A DNA stretch of 19,766 nucleotides from Bacteroidota bacterium (lineage in GTDB: Bacteria; Bacteroidota; Ignavibacteria; Ignavibacteriales; Melioribacteraceae), in NCBI GenBank assembly GCA_023381535.1, contig JAMCSN010000319.1, positions 1 to 19,766 on the forward strand. Direction: 5' to 3'. The notes under the pieces were generated by a model. That model saw only the letters and a program-made list of their open reading frames with translations, made no database searches and had not been told where the DNA came from. Within the stretch, counting starts at the first letter, position 1; each line of letters begins with the position of its first letter. The position numbers were made by a program, and so were the translations under genes. Below, piece after piece: positions 1-7,023 of the stretch.

Positions 1-259
1 TTATGTTCTACTATTGCCGTACGTTGATTATTTCTCTGCGCTTCCTTTATTTTGTTCGCTATAATATTTAGTCACCTAATGTTCTTTTTAATATTACAAT
101 AGTCAGATTTTATTATGAGGCAATGGGCTATTCGCTCCACTCAAGGAATTGATTTTGCCTACAATGAGGTGAATACTTCCAATTCAGCACGAATTAAAAA
201 TCATTGTTCGTTTATGAAGAGACTTTGTATTTTTGCCTCACACAATAGAAAGTGCGCGA

Positions 260-802
260 ATGAAGAGACTAATAAATATTTCAACCAGCGAAGACATATT
301 CCCGGAGTACCGGAATACTCCGATTGGATTATTGCTGGAATATCATAACATGAAGCGTCAGACGGATACATACGCGCAAGCGCAAATGCTGATCGGAATG
401 TGTATGGATAACCGGAAGCATCTGCATATACCGGATAACTTTGCGTTTATCATCAGAACCGGCGGCGCGAATTTAAGATACAGCGAGTTCAAAGTTTCTT
501 ACGCAATTGCTGTCGGCAACATTCAGCACATCGCTCTGATTGGACACAACAACTGCGGAATGGTGAATCTTATTTCGCGCAAGGACGAATTTATCAACGG
601 ACTTGTTGACAAAGCCGGGTGGGATAGAGAATGGGCGGAAGAACATTTTATGCACTTCGCCCCTATGTTTGAAATTGGGAACGAAATTGATTTTGTAACC
701 AGCGAAGCAAAACGGCTGCGGTTAAGATATCCCAAGATTACCGTTGCGCCGATGATTTACAAAGTGGAAGATAATCTGCTATATCTAATCAACGAGAAAT
801 GA
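260..802 (+). CDS. Beta-class carbonic anhydrase-like protein
   Basis: The 180-residue product carries the zinc-site pattern of beta carbonic anhydrases. Cys48-x-Asp50-x-Arg52 supplies the first zinc cysteine and the Asp-Arg dyad, and His96-x-x-Cys99 supplies the other two ligands. The family interconverts CO2 and bicarbonate in the cytoplasm. The RTGGAN stretch after the first motif and the final strand near residues 161-177 also fit. The protein is at the short end for the family, with a shortened middle helical part, so a carbonic-anhydrase-like protein of other function is possible. I chose the ATG at 260; an in-frame TTG at 233 would add nine residues of no family character. The ribosome site is weak. 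No gene was seen in 1-259. A TATAAT lies at 60-65, but without a convincing -35 partner. The next gene begins 94 bases downstream. Confidence 0.83.
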   Translation: MKRLINISTSEDIFPEYRNTPIGLLLEYHNMKRQTDTYAQAQMLIGMCMDNRKHLHIPDNFAFIIRTGGANLRYSEFKVSYAIAVGNIQHIALIGHNNCGMVNLISRKDEFINGLVDKAGWDREWAEEHFMHFAPMFEIGNEIDFVTSEAKRLRLRYPKITVAPMIYKVEDNLLYLINEK

Positions 803-896
803 TCGACGGTCATTTCGTATTTGGCTCTTCTATTTAGTTCAAATTTTTATACTTTAGCAAAGTAGAATAAGCATTGATCAATTCTGGAAGAGCGGC

Positions 897-1922
897 ATGA
901 ATCAAAAAGAATCCATCGAAGATTTCATCAAGGGAATACCGAAAGCGGAATTGCATCTTCACATCGAAGGCACGCTTGAGCCGGAACTCATGTTCAAAAT
1001 TGCAAAAAGGAATAACGTTGAGATAAAATATAAATCGGTGCAAGAGTTAAAGAATGCTTACGATTTCAACAACCTCCAAGAATTTCTCAATATCTATTAC
1101 GACGGCGCAAATGTACTGAGAGACGAGCAAGATTTTTACGATATGACCTGGGCATATTTCGAGAAAGCACATCACGAAAATGTTGTTCACGCCGAAATAT
1201 TTTTTGATCCGCAGACTCACACCAACCGGGGCATCGAGTTCAATACAGTTATCACCGGAATACACAACGCGATAGAAGACGCGAAAAAGAAGTTCGGAAT
1301 TTCGTGCAAACTTATAATGTGTTTCTTGCGTGACCTCAGCGCCGAATCAGCGATGAAAGTTTTGGAACTTGCTCTTCCTTTCAAAGATTGGATTACCGCA
1401 GTCGGACTTGATTCTGCTGAGGTTGGAAATCCTCCCTCAAAGTTCAAAGAAGTTTTCGAGCTAGCTAAAGCAAAAGGATTCATCACCGTTGCGCATGCCG
1501 GGGAAGAAGGACCGGCGGAATATGTGTGGGAAGCGATCAATCATCTCAAGGTATCAAGAATCGATCACGGCAACAATTCTTTGAATGACGATTTGCTTGT
1601 AGCGGAGCTTAGCAAAATGAAAACGCCGTTAACCGTTTGTCCTCTCTCCAATCTGAAATTGAAAGTTGTCAAGGAGATGAAACACCATCCGTTGAAAAAG
1701 ATGATGCAGAAAGGTTTGATGGTCACGGTCAATTCCGATGATCCGGCGTACTTCGGCGGATACATCAACGATAATTATTCTGCGGTAACACGAGCGCTAA
1801 ATCTTTCTAACGAAGACATTTACCAGATCGCGAAAAATTCGTTCGCCGCAAGCTTCTTAACTGATAACGAAAAGAAATCGTTGATAAGAAAAGTTGACGA
1901 CTACTATTTCAAAAAGAAGTAA
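897..1922 (+). CDS. Adenine/adenosine deaminase (Aah1-like)
   Basis: A metal-dependent deaminase of 341 residues in the adenosine deaminase superfamily. Zinc ligands and catalytic residues are visible: HLH at 20-22, H200 with E203 in the HAGEEG motif, H224 in RIDHG, and D281-D282. The NSDDPAYFGGY motif at 279-289 is the form I associate with adenine deaminases of the yeast Aah1 type rather than classical adenosine deaminases, which usually read DDPLIF or similar. Adenine to hypoxanthine plus ammonia is therefore the preferred reaction, feeding purine salvage towards the guaB product line further right. Substrate choice between adenine and adenosine is an inference. The ATG at 897 gives a start close to the first motif, as is usual. 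A TATACT at 848-853 is a possible -10 element, but no good -35 was found. Confidence 0.92.
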   Translation: MNQKESIEDFIKGIPKAELHLHIEGTLEPELMFKIAKRNNVEIKYKSVQELKNAYDFNNLQEFLNIYYDGANVLRDEQDFYDMTWAYFEKAHHENVVHAEIFFDPQTHTNRGIEFNTVITGIHNAIEDAKKKFGISCKLIMCFLRDLSAESAMKVLELALPFKDWITAVGLDSAEVGNPPSKFKEVFELAKAKGFITVAHAGEEGPAEYVWEAINHLKVSRIDHGNNSLNDDLLVAELSKMKTPLTVCPLSNLKLKVVKEMKHHPLKKMMQKGLMVTVNSDDPAYFGGYINDNYSAVTRALNLSNEDIYQIAKNSFAASFLTDNEKKSLIRKVDDYYFKKK

Positions 1923-1952
1923 TTAGTATTTAGTCATTAGTATCTAGATTTT
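1918..1952 (+). repeat. Degenerate 7-base tandem repeat (AGTnnTT-like)
   Basis: Five successive heptamers can be read: AGTAATT, AGTATTT, AGTCATT, AGTATCT, AGATTTT. The first overlaps the stop codon of the deaminase gene. The 7-base period resembles the short tandem heptanucleotide repeats known from some bacterial genomes. Spread elsewhere in this genome cannot be judged here, apart from a related array inside purD at 12799-12819. Confidence 0.55.
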
Positions 1953-2300
1953 GAAAGACAGCAAGCGGTTGACTACTCGCCGAATACTTTTTAACTTACA
2001 AACAGTTTAAGGGGAATTTAGCAGTGGGATTTCTTTTACATGCTTCTTTTCATTCAATTTCTCTCCGGCAACAATCCGGAAGTATGGATATAACTCAAAA
2101 CAAATTAAACCAAATATTTTATGGCACATAAGTTTGTACTAAAACAATTAATTTGTCATGGGACAGTAGCATGCTTTACTCGTTTGTATGCAAATCAATA
2201 CGATATAATTATTGAAAAATTTTTATCATAACTCGAACTGTATAAGAAAAGCTAATATTTACTGCAAAAAACATTTGACAACAGCATAAGCATTCTACAA
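1953..2300. other. AT-rich intergenic stretch, no gene seen
   Basis: About 350 bases between the deaminase repeat and the AP2 gene with no convincing coding frame on either strand. It contains a perfect TATAAT at 2204-2209 without a well-spaced -35, and a perfect TTGACA at 2275-2280 too close to the ribosome site of the next gene to be its -35. No RNA gene, inverted-repeat ends or attachment site could be recognised. The base composition is more AT-rich than the flanking metabolic genes, which fits a recently acquired or relaxed segment. Confidence 0.5.
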
Positions 2301-2306
2301 AAGGAG
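2301..2306 (+). promoter_or_regulatory. Strong Shine-Dalgarno site for the AP2 gene
   Basis: AAGGAG lies five bases before the ATG at 2312. It is the clearest ribosome binding site in the left half of the window and fixes the start of the following gene. Confidence 0.7.
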
Positions 2307-2311
2307 TCAAA

Positions 2312-2839
2312 ATGGACAAACAGATTCCTCCAAATTATGGTATAACCAGAATTGATATCGACAGAGAAAAAAGACCTACTCACGGTTATGAAGTTCGTAT
2401 TCGAAAAAGAAATGTCAACATTCATAAGTTTTTTAGGGATACTTCTTATAAGAATAAAAATGCAGCTTTAGAAGAAGCTTGCCGGTATAGAGATAAAGTA
2501 TTAAAAGAGAACCCACCTTTGACTCGTGCGGAATTTTCTAATATACCAAGAAAAATTACTAATTCTGGGATAGTAGGCGTAACTCTAATTACAGCAATAG
2601 ACAGGCGTAAGAAAAAAACTTATTATTATGATTATTGGAAAGCTTGGTGGAGTCCAAAGCCTGGGATTCATAAAGCGAAGATGTTTTCAGTTAATAAGTA
2701 TGGATATGATGAAGCTTTGAGACTTGCAATGAAAACACGCGAAGAAGGTTTAAAACAGATGCAAGATTATGAAGTATCATTTATCAATTTAAGTAAGCAA
2801 CGAAGGATTATAACTAAAAAGAAATATAAAAAGCTATAA
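2312..2839 (+). CDS. Tandem AP2-like DNA-binding domain protein
   Basis: The 175-residue, very basic protein seems to hold two copies of an AP2/ERF-like fold. Repeat one spans about residues 7-65: it opens with GITRID, has GYEVRI strands and ends with an ALEEACRYRD helix. Repeat two spans about 86-148: it opens with GIVGVTL, continues with a YWKAWW strand, then FSVNKYGYDEAL and a helix. The order strand, aromatic-rich strand, then a helix of the form A-x-x-x-A-x-x-x-R is typical of AP2 domains (Pfam AP2 family), which bind DNA. In bacteria these domains occur mostly in mobile endonucleases and in small stand-alone proteins. No nuclease motif (HNH, GIY-YIG) is visible. The lysine-rich tail (about 162-175) fits nucleic-acid binding. 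The gene stands alone between AT-rich spacers and is itself more AT-rich than its neighbours, suggesting transfer. The repeat assignment is by eye; its target and role are unknown. Confidence 0.72.
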   Translation: MDKQIPPNYGITRIDIDREKRPTHGYEVRIRKRNVNIHKFFRDTSYKNKNAALEEACRYRDKVLKENPPLTRAEFSNIPRKITNSGIVGVTLITAIDRRKKKTYYYDYWKAWWSPKPGIHKAKMFSVNKYGYDEALRLAMKTREEGLKQMQDYEVSFINLSKQRRIITKKKYKKL

Positions 2840-2898
2840 ACGGTTTATTGAGAATATCGGCCTTTTAAAAACTATAGCTAAGCCTTCTGACTAATTAG

Positions 2899-2927
2899 TT
2901 GAATCCCTAGCAACCTCTCTTTATATT
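2899..2927 (+). promoter_or_regulatory. Candidate sigma70-type promoter before purC
   Basis: TTGAAT at 2899-2904 and TATATT at 2922-2927 are separated by 17 bases and lie 25 bases before the purC start. Spacing and position suit a promoter for the purC-to-recX operon. The consensus match is good but short, and chance occurrence in AT-rich DNA is possible. Confidence 0.38.
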
Positions 2928-2952
2928 TCAACCTCAAAATTCACGAGGAAAC

Positions 2953-3846
2953 ATGCCCATCAATGCGTTAACAACAACAAATTTTTCCAATCTTAAACTT
3001 TTTAAGCGGGGGAAAGTGCGTGATGTTTACGAAGCGGGGGATCATTACGTAATCGTCTCTACCGACCGCTTATCGGCGTTCGACGTTATAATGAACGAAG
3101 GTATTCCCGACAAAGGGAAAATTTTAAATAAAATTTCAAAATTCTGGTTCGACTACACCAAAGACATAATTCCAAATCATCTCGTATCGCTCAACGTGGA
3201 AGATTATCCGGCTGAATGCAAACCGTACCGCGCCGAATTGAAAGACCGTTCGATGCTGGTGAAGAAAGCGGAACTCATCCCGATCGAATGCATCGTACGC
3301 GGATACATTACCGGTTCCGGTCTGATCGATTACAATAAGACCGGCAAGATATGCGGAATCGATTTGCCGAAAGGTTTAATTGAATCGGAGAAACTTCCCG
3401 AGCCGATTTTCACACCGTCAACCAAAGCGGAGATCGGTCTTCATGACGAGAACATAACGGAAGAGCAAGCGGCATCGATTGTAGGCAAAGAAACTTTCGA
3501 CACAATTAAAAATGCTGCGCTGAAAATTTATAAGGAAGCTTCCGAGTTTGCGCTTCGTAAAGGAATCATTATCGCCGATACGAAAATGGAATTCGGGTAC
3601 TACAATGGCAAAGTAATTCTGATCGACGAACTTCTCACGCCGGATTCGTCGCGCTTCTGGCCGTCGGACGAATATCAAAAAGGTAAAACACAAAACAGTT
3701 TTGATAAACAGTACGTTCGCGATTATCTGCTCTCGATAAATTTTAACAAGAAACCGCCGGCGCCAAAACTTCCGGATGAAGTGATTTTGAACACGAGCAA
3801 AAAGTATCAAGAAGCGCTCTTCAAATTGACCGGCGAGACTTTATAG
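2953..3846 (+). CDS. purC: SAICAR synthase
   Basis: Phosphoribosylaminoimidazole-succinocarboxamide synthase joins CAIR and aspartate using ATP in de novo purine synthesis. The N-terminal GKVRDVYE nucleotide-binding signature, the KGKILNKIS segment, the [13 protein letters not shown] motif, the DTKMEFG motif and the [15 protein letters not shown] block are all present in order. At 297 residues it belongs to the long form also seen in yeast Ade1, rather than the roughly 240-residue E. coli form. The ATG at 2953 is preceded by a GAGGA ribosome site. It heads a run of co-directional genes with gaps of 2 to 11 bases or overlaps up to recX, so it is probably the first gene of the operon. The other purine genes in the window, purD and guaB, sit in a different transcription unit. 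Confidence 0.97.
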   Translation: MPINALTTTNFSNLKLFKRGKVRDVYEAGDHYVIVSTDRLSAFDVIMNEGIPDKGKILNKISKFWFDYTKDIIPNHLVSLNVEDYPAECKPYRAELKDRSMLVKKAELIPIECIVRGYITGSGLIDYNKTGKICGIDLPKGLIESEKLPEPIFTPSTKAEIGLHDENITEEQAASIVGKETFDTIKNAALKIYKEASEFALRKGIIIADTKMEFGYYNGKVILIDELLTPDSSRFWPSDEYQKGKTQNSFDKQYVRDYLLSINFNKKPPAPKLPDEVILNTSKKYQEALFKLTGETL

Positions 3847-3848
3847 GA

Positions 3849-4148
3849 ATGTTTCCGACCGAAATAAAAATTTTAGAGAAAAACTTTCTGTTTTTGAAGT
3901 GGGACGATAATACGGAATCGAAAATTAGTTCGACCGACCTAAGAAGATTTTGTCCGTGCGCTATCTGCACGTCGGAATCGGAAAGACATCATCACGATTA
4001 CATAATTGTCTTTTCAGAAGATCAAACGAAAATTACAAGCATGAAGGTTGTAGGGAATTATGCACTGTCTGTCGTCTGGTCAGACGGTCACAATACCGGA
4101 TTTTACGATTTCAATTATCTGAGAAAAATTTCATCGACCAATAGTTAG
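3849..4148 (+). CDS. DUF971 family protein
   Basis: The 99-residue protein matches the DUF971 domain, the same fold as the N-terminal domain of gamma-butyrobetaine hydroxylases. The signature LRRFCPCAICTSE (from residue 31) holds three cysteines, C35, C37 and C40, that may bind zinc together with a nearby histidine-rich patch (HHH, about 47-49). The other hallmark, the GNYALSVVWSDGHNTG segment at 69-84, is also present. The biochemical role of stand-alone DUF971 proteins is not settled; links to iron-sulfur proteins of the Mrp/ApbC type are known from other genomes, but no such gene is next to it here. It starts two bases after the purC stop, so it is translated from the same message. Confidence 0.88.
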   Translation: MFPTEIKILEKNFLFLKWDDNTESKISSTDLRRFCPCAICTSESERHHHDYIIVFSEDQTKITSMKVVGNYALSVVWSDGHNTGFYDFNYLRKISSTNS

Positions 4149-4159
4149 ACGTTTAGAAT

Positions 4160-4756
4160 ATGGTTCTCCCAAATCAATTAACTGTTTTAAGAATAATACT
4201 CACGCCGGTATTTCTGGCGCTGTTTCTATCTGGAGAACCGCTGCTTGTCCAAATTTCTTTGGCTGTGTTTCTAATTGCCGCTATAACGGATTGGTACGAC
4301 GGCTGGCTTGCGAGAAAATTTAACTACATTACACAGTGGGGAAAATTTTTAGATCCGCTGGCAGACAAGATTTTAACGTCAACTGCATTCGCCGGATTTG
4401 TGATTGTCGGAATTCTTCCGCTGTGGATGGTGATACTTATTATTCTCCGAGATTTTATCGTAACTTTGCTTCGCACTTATGCCGATTACCGGAAAGTGAA
4501 TTTCACAACCAGCTACACAGCCAAATGGAAAACTTTTCTGCAAATGGTTTTTCTCTACTACTTATTATTGATCTACACGCTCAAAACATTCGAAGGGCTG
4601 CATCAGCACTACAAAAATATTTTCGACTTGTTGATGAACTCCACCGGAATTTATTTTGCGATGCTTGCAATAACTTTGTTCACAGTGGTAACCGGAATAA
4701 CATACATATTCGGCAATCGATTTTTAATAAAGCAGCTTTTCAAACGTGAAAATTAG
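4160..4756 (+). CDS. pgsA: CDP-diacylglycerol-glycerol-3-P phosphatidyltransferase
   Basis: A membrane enzyme of the CDP-alcohol phosphatidyltransferase family. It probably makes phosphatidylglycerol phosphate from CDP-diacylglycerol and glycerol-3-phosphate at the inner membrane. The full catalytic pattern is seen: D44-x-x-D47-G48-x-x-A51-R52, eight residues, G61-x-x-x-D65-x-x-x-D69. Hydrophobic segments near residues 8-24, 28-43, 72-92, 115-137 and 163-190 fit the usual multi-span topology. Length (198 residues) is typical. The next gene, pgpA, removes the phosphate from the product, which makes the PgsA assignment more likely than another CDP-alcohol transferase. The 3' end overlaps pgpA by 11 bases. 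Confidence 0.93.
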   Translation: MVLPNQLTVLRIILTPVFLALFLSGEPLLVQISLAVFLIAAITDWYDGWLARKFNYITQWGKFLDPLADKILTSTAFAGFVIVGILPLWMVILIILRDFIVTLLRTYADYRKVNFTTSYTAKWKTFLQMVFLYYLLLIYTLKTFEGLHQHYKNIFDLLMNSTGIYFAMLAITLFTVVTGITYIFGNRFLIKQLFKREN

Positions 4757-5210
4757 TTTCTTCGAAAAACTAATCGGGTCGGGATTGTTTACCGGATACA
4801 TGCCGTTTGCATCCGGAACATTTGCCAGTCTTGCCGCGCTTGTAATCTATTTGATCCCGCCGTTCGATACTCCTTCGATTTTAATTTTTATGATAACACT
4901 CGCAATTCTTCTCGGCGTTCCAATAGCGGATAAGTTTGAAAAGGAGTACGGCAAAGATCCCAAACAGTGCACTGTTGACGAGTTTGTCGGGATGTGGATT
5001 ACGCTTCTTTTTATGCCGAGAAAAATTTGGTGGCTTGCGCTGGCATTCATAATTTGGCGCTTCATGGATATAGTAAAGCCGTTTCCGATAAAAAAACTTG
5101 AAAAAATAAAAGGCGGTTGGGGAATAATGTTAGATGATATTTTGGCGGGAGTTTTTTCGTTCATTTCTATTCAACTAATTATCTATTTCTTTAACATGAT
5201 CCAGAAATAA
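4746..5210 (+). CDS. pgpA: Phosphatidylglycerophosphatase A
   Basis: PgpA dephosphorylates phosphatidylglycerol phosphate to phosphatidylglycerol, the step after pgsA. Family features are the PFASGTFASL segment (20-29), the acidic VDEFVGMW motif (D78, E79), RFMDIVKPFPI (105-115) and the GGWGIMLDDILAG motif with D130-D131. Three to four hydrophobic stretches fit a membrane protein. Length (154 residues) is usual. The start is a GTG at 4746 within the end of pgsA; the overlap of 11 bases suggests coupled translation. It is followed one base later by cinA. Confidence 0.93.
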   Translation: MKISFFEKLIGSGLFTGYMPFASGTFASLAALVIYLIPPFDTPSILIFMITLAILLGVPIADKFEKEYGKDPKQCTVDEFVGMWITLLFMPRKIWWLALAFIIWRFMDIVKPFPIKKLEKIKGGWGIMLDDILAGVFSFISIQLIIYFFNMIQK

Positions 5211-5211
5211 A

Positions 5212-6465
5212 ATGAAAGCACACATCATCACGATCGGGGATGAAATTCTAATCGGTCAAACTATTAATACGAACGCGGCTTATATCGGCGAGAGATTGAC
5301 CGACTTGCAGATTAAAATCAGCGGGTCGAGCGTGGTTCCCGATTCTGAAGAAATTATCATGAAGGAATTTAACAGAGCATTGAGTTCGAACGATGTTGTA
5401 CTGGTCACGGGCGGACTTGGTCCTACTCATGACGACGTGACACGAAAATGCGTTGTTGAATTTTTTGAAACAGAGCTTGTTGAAAATGAAGAAGTCCTTG
5501 ACGACGTGAAGCGATTTTTTGAAGCGCGCGGAAAAGTTTTAACGGATACCAATCGCGGGCAAGCGCTGATTCCGAAAAATGCAACGCCGATACGCAACAG
5601 CAGAGGAACTGCGCCGGGTTATTGGATTGAAAAAAGAAAAAAAGTTTTTGTCTGCATGCCCGGTGTTCCGCACGAAATGAAAAACATGATGGAAAGTTTT
5701 GTCTTGCCGAAGCTGGAAGAAAAGCTCCACAAGAAAACAGTGATTATGATTAAGAATTTGATTACAACCGGTATTCCCGAATCAATGTTATTCGATAAAC
5801 TTGGAAACATGGAAGAGCTGCTGCAAGGCGCTAAGATGGCTTTTCTTCCAAGCCAGTTCGGTGTGAAATTGAGAATTACGGTTGAAGAAGCAAATGAAGA
5901 AGAGGCGCAGAACAAGCTGGATGAAATTGAACAAAAGATTCGTGCGAATGCCGGCAGATTTATATTCGGCAAAAATGACGACACACTCGAAGGAGTTGTC
6001 GCGAAACTAATGATCGATAGAGGTTTGAAATTAGCGATCGCCGAATCGTGCACGGGCGGATTGATTAGTAACCGACTAACTAACATTAGCGGCAGCAGCG
6101 AATTTTTTGAGCGTGGAGTTGTAGCATACAGCAATGCGGCAAAAGTTGAGCTGCTGAAAGTCAGCGAAGACACAATTCAAAAATACGGAGCGGTTAGTTT
6201 GGAAGTTGCGCGGCAGATGGCAGAAGGCGTTAAAGCTACAACCGGCTGCGATCTCGGCTTGGCAGTCACGGGGATTATGGGTCCAACCGGCGCGACGCCG
6301 AATAAACCGATTGGACTTGTGTATATCGGTCTCTGCGACGAAAAAATTTGTACAGCAAAAGAATTCCGTTTTGGCGACGACCGTTTGTTGAACAAAGACC
6401 GCACTTCACAAGCGGCGTTGGAAATGTTGAGAAGAAATCTTCTTGGAATTCCGTATGACGATTAG
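5212..6465 (+). CDS. cinA: CinA: NMN amidohydrolase / ADP-ribose pyrophosphatase type
   Basis: A two-domain CinA protein of 417 residues. The N-terminal MoaB/MogA-like (COG1058) domain opens with ITIGDEILIGQTINTN and contains VTGGLGPTHDDVTRK and the MPGVPHEM motif. The C-terminal domain (about 265-410) carries AESCTGGLISNRLT, then GVVAYSNAAK and LAVTGIMGPTG, the signature of nicotinamide mononucleotide deamidase (PncC). The family recycles NMN and hydrolyses ADP-ribose. It was named for competence induction but is not restricted to competent bacteria. Gene order cinA-thpR-recA is widely conserved, which supports the call. The ATG at 5212 follows pgpA by a single base. Confidence 0.95.
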   Translation: MKAHIITIGDEILIGQTINTNAAYIGERLTDLQIKISGSSVVPDSEEIIMKEFNRALSSNDVVLVTGGLGPTHDDVTRKCVVEFFETELVENEEVLDDVKRFFEARGKVLTDTNRGQALIPKNATPIRNSRGTAPGYWIEKRKKVFVCMPGVPHEMKNMMESFVLPKLEEKLHKKTVIMIKNLITTGIPESMLFDKLGNMEELLQGAKMAFLPSQFGVKLRITVEEANEEEAQNKLDEIEQKIRANAGRFIFGKNDDTLEGVVAKLMIDRGLKLAIAESCTGGLISNRLTNISGSSEFFERGVVAYSNAAKVELLKVSEDTIQKYGAVSLEVARQMAEGVKATTGCDLGLAVTGIMGPTGATPNKPIGLVYIGLCDEKICTAKEFRFGDDRLLNKDRTSQAALEMLRRNLLGIPYDD

Positions 6466-7012
6466 AACTTTCGTTGCGTTGGAAATTCCCGATGATGCTC
6501 TTACTCAAATAATCGATTTACGCGATGATGCAGCGACCGGTTTGAAAAATGTGAGGTGGGAACCAAAAGAAAAACTTCATCTCACTTTGAAATTTCTTGG
6601 CGATACTAAAGAAGAATTAGTGAATGAATATGCCGCAGCAATTGAAGAAACAGTCGGCAAATTCCATCTTTTCAAACTGACGTTTAAGGAATTTGGAATT
6701 TTTAAGAAAGACAACACTCCTAAAATATTGTGGGCGGGGTTGGAAGAGAATCCGCAAGTAGTTAGATTAGCCAACGAACTGGATAAACTATTCGGTAATT
6801 TTGGTTTTGAAAGAGAAAGGAGAAGATTCAAATCTCACATAACCTTGCTGAGATTTAGAGGGTACGAAGATCAGAAAAAAATATTATCTTTATTAGGGGT
6901 AAATATTCCTCAAATAAATTTTATATCAGAGAAAGTATTTTTTTTTGAAAGCAGACTGCTTCCGAGTGGTTCAATTTATAGAGCAATTCGAAGTTTTAAT
7001 TTGAAAAATTAA
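6455..7012 (+). CDS. thpR: RNA 2',3'-cyclic phosphodiesterase (2H family)
   Basis: The protein (185 residues from the ATG at 6455) has the two H-x-T-x motifs that define 2H phosphoesterases: HLTL at 42-45 and HITL at 128-131. ThpR/LigT members open 2',3'-cyclic phosphates on RNA ends. Total length and motif spacing are typical. The start overlaps the cinA stop by 11 bases. An in-frame TTG at 6443 would add four residues and seems less likely. Near the 3' end the coding strand has a run of nine T residues (6938-6946) encoding three Phe; the frame is intact there, but such a run is prone to slippage and to sequencing error. recA begins 11 bases after the stop. Confidence 0.9.
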   Translation: MTIRTFVALEIPDDALTQIIDLRDDAATGLKNVRWEPKEKLHLTLKFLGDTKEELVNEYAAAIEETVGKFHLFKLTFKEFGIFKKDNTPKILWAGLEENPQVVRLANELDKLFGNFGFERERRRFKSHITLLRFRGYEDQKKILSLLGVNIPQINFISEKVFFFESRLLPSGSIYRAIRSFNLKN

Positions 7013-7023
7013 CGGAGGAAAAA

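Noticed and set aside
115..348. Open frame of 77 codons at the left end
   Set aside because: It overlaps the start of the carbonic-anhydrase-like gene in another frame and shows no family motif or ribosome site; the overlapping gene has clear zinc-site residues.
2204..2209. Perfect TATAAT in the intergenic region as a promoter
   Set aside because: No acceptable -35 is at the right distance, and AT-rich DNA gives such hexamers often.
2275..2280. Perfect TTGACA before the AP2 gene as a -35 box
   Set aside because: No -10 lies 16-18 bases downstream, and the transcript start would fall on the ribosome site.
2832..2879. AGCTATA/TATAGCT inverted repeat around the AP2 stop codon as a terminator
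   Set aside because: The arms are 34 bases apart, A/T-rich and not followed by a T run.
5619..6173. 184-codon open frame antisense to cinA
   Set aside because: Serine-rich shadow frame of a well-supported gene with no motif of its own.
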